Positions 60,181 to 64,000 of a stretch of 64,000 nucleotides of DNA are shown in pieces (position 1 is the first letter of the stretch; each line of letters starts with the position of its first letter). This DNA is from Protula sp. h YS-2021 (Eukaryota > Annelida > Polychaeta > Sabellida > Serpulidae): NCBI GenBank assembly GCA_949752745.1, contig OX457026.1:75394742-75458741 (forward strand). The letters run 5' to 3'. Under the pieces are notes generated by a model that was given only the letters and a program-made list of their open reading frames with translations, searched no databases and was not told the origin of the DNA. The position numbers and the translations under genes were made by a program.

Positions 60181-61559
60181 TCAGGTAATATTTCTGCGAA
60201 GCTATATAATTTATACCCGCAAAAAGCTGTCCTCACACTTGATAACGATCAAAACGTCCAGGGACACTGCATTTAGCTGTTGCATTTGTGAAGTGATTCA
60301 ACTGACGTGTTAACTTGGCGTTATCTTTTGGGAAGGGACTAAAACTGACCGACCTCCTGCAAATTTACCGAATATATAGTTTGTAAATTAACTTAGGATA
60401 CAGTGGCACCAACTATTTCGAAGATGTAGCAACACAGCAAAGAGAAGGGTGAGATGCGGGGGGTGTTAAAACCGAGTTCTGTGAAAAGCGCAACTGCTCC
60501 TAAGCTTTGTTGTGACTTTTCAATACGCTTGATATTCAATTAAAATTAATAATATCGATCCAAAATGCTAAGCCCGCTAATCATAAATCAATTAATAAGG
60601 AGAATCGGTTCTTCCCTTTTTTTCTTCTCTGGAATTAATGTTGAGACTGTTACTGCACAATAATCTCAGACAACAACTGCGTTGAAGTGTCCTTCTCGTA
60701 GAAAGAAACCTCACCACACAGAGGCTGATGGTTATGGCGTTGATCATTTTGAAATCTCCATCAAGCAGCTATTAATTTGCTGCGACAAGAAAAGGACACG
60801 TGTCAAACACGTCGCCGGCACGCGTCCGCCATGTGAAGGCTCCGAGCCCGTATTCAAGAAAATCAGCCCTCTGTCGCTGCAGCTCGCTAGGGTACAACAC
60901 GTGCCAACGTGAGTTACTGCTAAAAAATATCAGATAGTCATACGATTTCGAGGTCCTTTGAGGCTTTTAAAACTTCTTTGCTATTTGCATGCCCAATGTC
61001 CGTGAAAAAACGTTTGCCATAAAATAATGTTTGCCAGGCAGTCAAATTCTCTTTTTTGCACTCAAATAGTACTTTTCCCTACCATGCACAAAAGTATGCA
61101 CAAACTTTAGATGTACGGATGGGAATTCTTCAGGTGCCTCGCACTTCCTCTGACATTTTCCAAGCTGCTTTGGGTTCAAAATCTGTTATTACTTCATCTA
61201 ACAACATCTTCATTCATGAATACCGGTCCGCTTTGGTAAGGCTGTGTTTTATTTCTTTGGTGTGGTGCAGCACCAGCCCAGTTTTTATTGCAACCTGTCA
61301 CAGCAGCCCTTACAAAGACAGCAACCAAGCGTGGCGATGTCGGCCCATTCCGCTCCATTCTCCCTCCACTTCGCAATAGCATTATAACCTCAAGTGCCGT
61401 TTTTAAGCGTTAATTGAATCGAATTGACAGTATTGCTTCAATTACTTTAGTGACTACGCCACTGATCATAAACGTGGTTCCAGGGAGCAGGTGCCCATGC
61501 TATGTCAACGACGCACGCAGAAAGTGAAACTCCTCTCTCAAGCTGCTGCGGGCACAGAA

Positions 61560-62155
61560 CTATACACTGGCGTACACACAGCCCCAGTCCCTCAGCCCCA
61601 GACCCTTGCGACTGGCATACACACAGCCCAAGTCCCTCAGTCCCAGGCCCTTTCCAACTTGCGTAAACAGCCCCAGTCCCTCAGTCCCAGGCTCCTTGCG
61701 ACTAGCGTACACACAGCCCCAGTCCCTCAGCCCCAGGCCCCTTTCAACTGGCGTACACACAGTGCCAGTCCCTCAGTCCTAGACCCCTGAGACTGGCGTA
61801 CACACAGCCCCAGTCCCTCTGTCCCAGACCCCTTGCGACTGGCATACACACAGCCCCAGTCCCTCAGTTCCAGACCCCTTGCGACTGGCGTACACACAGC
61901 CCCAGTCCCTCAGTCCCAGGCCCCTTGCGACTGGCGTACACACAGCCCACGTCCCTCTGTCCCAGGCCCCTTCCAACTGGCGTACACAGCCCACGTCCCT
62001 CAGTCCCAGGCCCCTTGCGACTAGCGTACACACAGTCCAGTCCCTCAACCCCAGGCCCCTTTCAACTGGCGTACACACAGTGCCAGTCCCTCAGTCCCAG
62101 ACCCCTGAGACTGGCGTACACACAGCCCCAGTCACTCAGTCCCAGACCCCTTGCG
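61560..62155. repeat. 46-bp minisatellite (about 13 units)
   Basis: The unit contains ACTGGCGTACACACAGCCCC, AGTCCCTCAGTCCCAG and CCCCTTGCG. Some units lack a few bases. Since 46 is not divisible by three, the frame rotates through three units and long open frames arise on both strands; they do not indicate a gene. Confidence 0.93.
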
Positions 62156-64000
62156 TGAAAACTTTATGTATGTTCCTTTACATACGCCTTCAGGACACTT
62201 TTGACTTGTAAACATCATGGTTTCGTTTTTGAAACCATGAATAAGGCTGTGGGACTTCCTTAAAAGAGAATTTAAGAAAAAAACCCTCAACGTTTACTTG
62301 AAAAAAACCGCATAAATTGCAAATTAAGGTTTAAAGGAATAGCTATGAATTATTCTAAGTTAATGAAAGCATTAGCCCCGGAATGCAATTAGGTTTATCA
62401 AACGGCATTATCCATTTTTGTTGATGTAATTGAAAAAGATCAAAAGATATTTACGGCCGACAATCATACAGAAATATGCAACATGTAGAATATGAACTGT
62501 GCATGCCATTTTGAGTAATATGCCATATACTCCAGAAAAAATTTTTACCGTCCCATTGTTCATAAGTAAATTCTCTGATCTAGCAAATAAGCTATTAAAA
62601 ATGTAATCTCGCCCCCTCGTAATGAAACACACCTGAGTTGATTCTTTGCAGCAGGAGTAACAATGCGAACACAGAGGTCATGATTTCTAAGCGATTACAC
62701 TAAACCCATGTAAGAAATTTTTTCTATCAAAGAAGCCCAGTCTAGCTGCTCGCAGGGGAAAAATAGCAATTCATGCGGGGCGGGGACAAAAATCCATTCT
62801 GGTGCAGAAACAATCCGCAGCGAAAATAGTTCCGTCGTACTTACACAATAGTGAAATAATACTTAGGCTTAGGAATGTTAATACCTATTTTGACAAAAAA
62901 AAAATCATTTCTATGTTAAGTCGATGCCTTCTCACATTTATTGATAGATTTGTACTGACTAACAATGTTTTATCTCGCCCAATCGTTTCACTGAATCTAT
63001 ATGCTCAATCTTATAATACCAGCTCTTTTTTCCCCTTTTTTGACAATAAGGACGAAGTATGTTTAAGTCTCTCTGGGAAAACGTTGCGTCTGCGAGTGAT
63101 CTGTGGGTGCTATCTCTGATCACATCCACCACTTGAAATTTTAGGGCATCAAATTATTGCTGCAATGTCTTTTTATCTTCGACATTGCTTGCTTATCTAC
63201 ATCTTGTTATATATTTTGTACCAATATTGAATATTACGAATAAATACCATATCAATATATCACGTAAACCAGTGCATATCACGTCTTTTTCTAAAATATT
63301 TACATTCTCCGCCACAAAATTGCACCTCAACGAATCACTTTCATCCATTTCCCATACTCACTCCACATCAAAAATTTTAGGTATGGAACTACACCAAGTT
63401 CGGCCGAATAGCCACCTTGAAAGTAAGGTTGTATCATTTTGTGAACGGTCGCGTGGAGTTTTCTTTTAAACAGGCTTTAACTTTTTCTCATATTCCGAAA
63501 AGTGAGCAAAAAAAAAAAAAACAAAAAACAAAAAAACTATGCATCGAACCCTTATGTGAGTGAAAGACTAAAACATTCAGTGTTTTTCCCAGAGGGGGAT
63601 TCAGGGGATTTCTCCCCCTCTCTCCCCATTTTAGCCCCCTTTTTGGAACACGAGGGGGCTAAAAATCTCCCAGTGAATTCGAAAAAGCCCATTTTTGTTC
63701 TACCGAGGGCGGTTTTTGTTCGATGGTCGGATGAACATTACAATTTAATCAGTGAACACTGGTCATTTTACACACCACAACTTATGTGGAATCGTTTCAT
63801 GTTTACGAGAACAAGCCCTAAAATCTTCCTTTCTGCTGACAACAAAACAAAATGGCTCCCGTTTATAATAGATTAATTGAAAATTAGTACTTTTCTATCT
63901 TTTGTAGGATTCCTAGGATATCATCTACCATAGGGGAAAAAAACCCTAACTTTTTTTACAGAGTGGGATATTAAGCCCCCTGTCCTTCCATCCCTGGCAA
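62156..64000. other. No recognisable gene
   Basis: AT-rich sequence with short open frames only. The longest, 124 codons at 63502-63876, starts in a poly-A tract and has no known domain. A short hairpin, AGCCCCC and GGGGGCT 14 bases apart, lies near 63631-63660. Confidence 0.4.

Larger units (their letters stand above)
51365..61559. other. Upstream flank of the p63/p73 exon 1; no gene recognised
   Basis: This may be promoter and intergenic DNA, or an intron of a longer transcript with a transactivation exon further up. I looked on the minus strand for an F-x-x-L/I-W coding exon with a phase-0 donor and did not find a convincing one. A TTA run (51507-51531), a probable dispersed repeat (53855-54060) and a G-rich run near 56740 are present. 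Open frames up to 110 codons (for example 52987-53310, 58256-58588, both minus) have no recognisable domain. Confidence 0.45.

Noticed and set aside
61491..62211. Pro/Gln/Thr-rich open frames of up to 110 codons in the 46-bp repeat
   Set aside because: Frames exist in several registers and both strands because of the repeat; no gene context.
63502..63876. Open frame of 124 codons
   Set aside because: Begins in a poly-A tract, contains no recognisable domain and sits in repeat-like sequence; not supportable as a gene.

Overview
The window is animal genomic DNA, very probably from a mollusc. The main evidence is a p53/p63/p73-family gene on the minus strand. Its conceptual protein has the DNA-binding, tetramerisation, SAM and C-terminal features of molluscan p63/p73, with introns in conserved places. 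Non-coding DNA is AT-rich and holds long introns, many simple repeats and several decayed transposons, as expected of a lophotrochozoan genome.

The p63/p73-like gene runs from the start codon at 51331 down to 16081. I assembled eleven coding exons from splice sites and reading phase. All junctions keep one frame and have GT..AG ends. Eight shared exons encode a short N-terminus, the complete DNA-binding domain and the tetramerisation domain. After exon 8 two endings fit the same splice phase. One is a near exon (33588-33711) with a stop codon, giving a 386-residue p53-like protein. The other is a set of three far exons (17455-16081), reached over a 17.8-kb intron, giving a 605-residue p63/p73-alpha-like protein with a SAM domain and a C-terminal motif like the vertebrate transactivation-inhibitory segment. 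The first exon found looks like a delta-N type start. No canonical transactivation exon was recognised, so it may lie upstream, inside or outside the window.

The left 10 kb is transposon territory. Positions 1-3136 hold the 3' part of a CR1/L2-like LINE, nearly intact but with two nonsense codons. It abuts a 3.6-kb foldback-like element (3140-6761). That element has inverted arms of about 1.3 kb built from tandem subrepeats, and they enclose a compact, intronless gene for a C2H2 zinc-finger protein with its own TATA box and poly(A) signal. From 6960 to 9900 there are LINE fossils in both orientations. One is split by a roughly 0.5-kb inverted-repeat element, which itself contains a 3' piece of a CR1-like LINE; removing the whole insert restores a YADD motif.

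The introns and flanks hold microsatellites, minisatellites of 24 and 46 bp, a 465-bp MITE-like inverted repeat (30720-31184), a diverged tandem repeat near 29 kb and many long poly-C/poly-G tracts. No tRNA, rRNA, CRISPR array or second cellular gene was recognised. The 12.7 kb upstream of exon 1 and the flank below 16081 have no coding sequence that I can support beyond the transposon remains.
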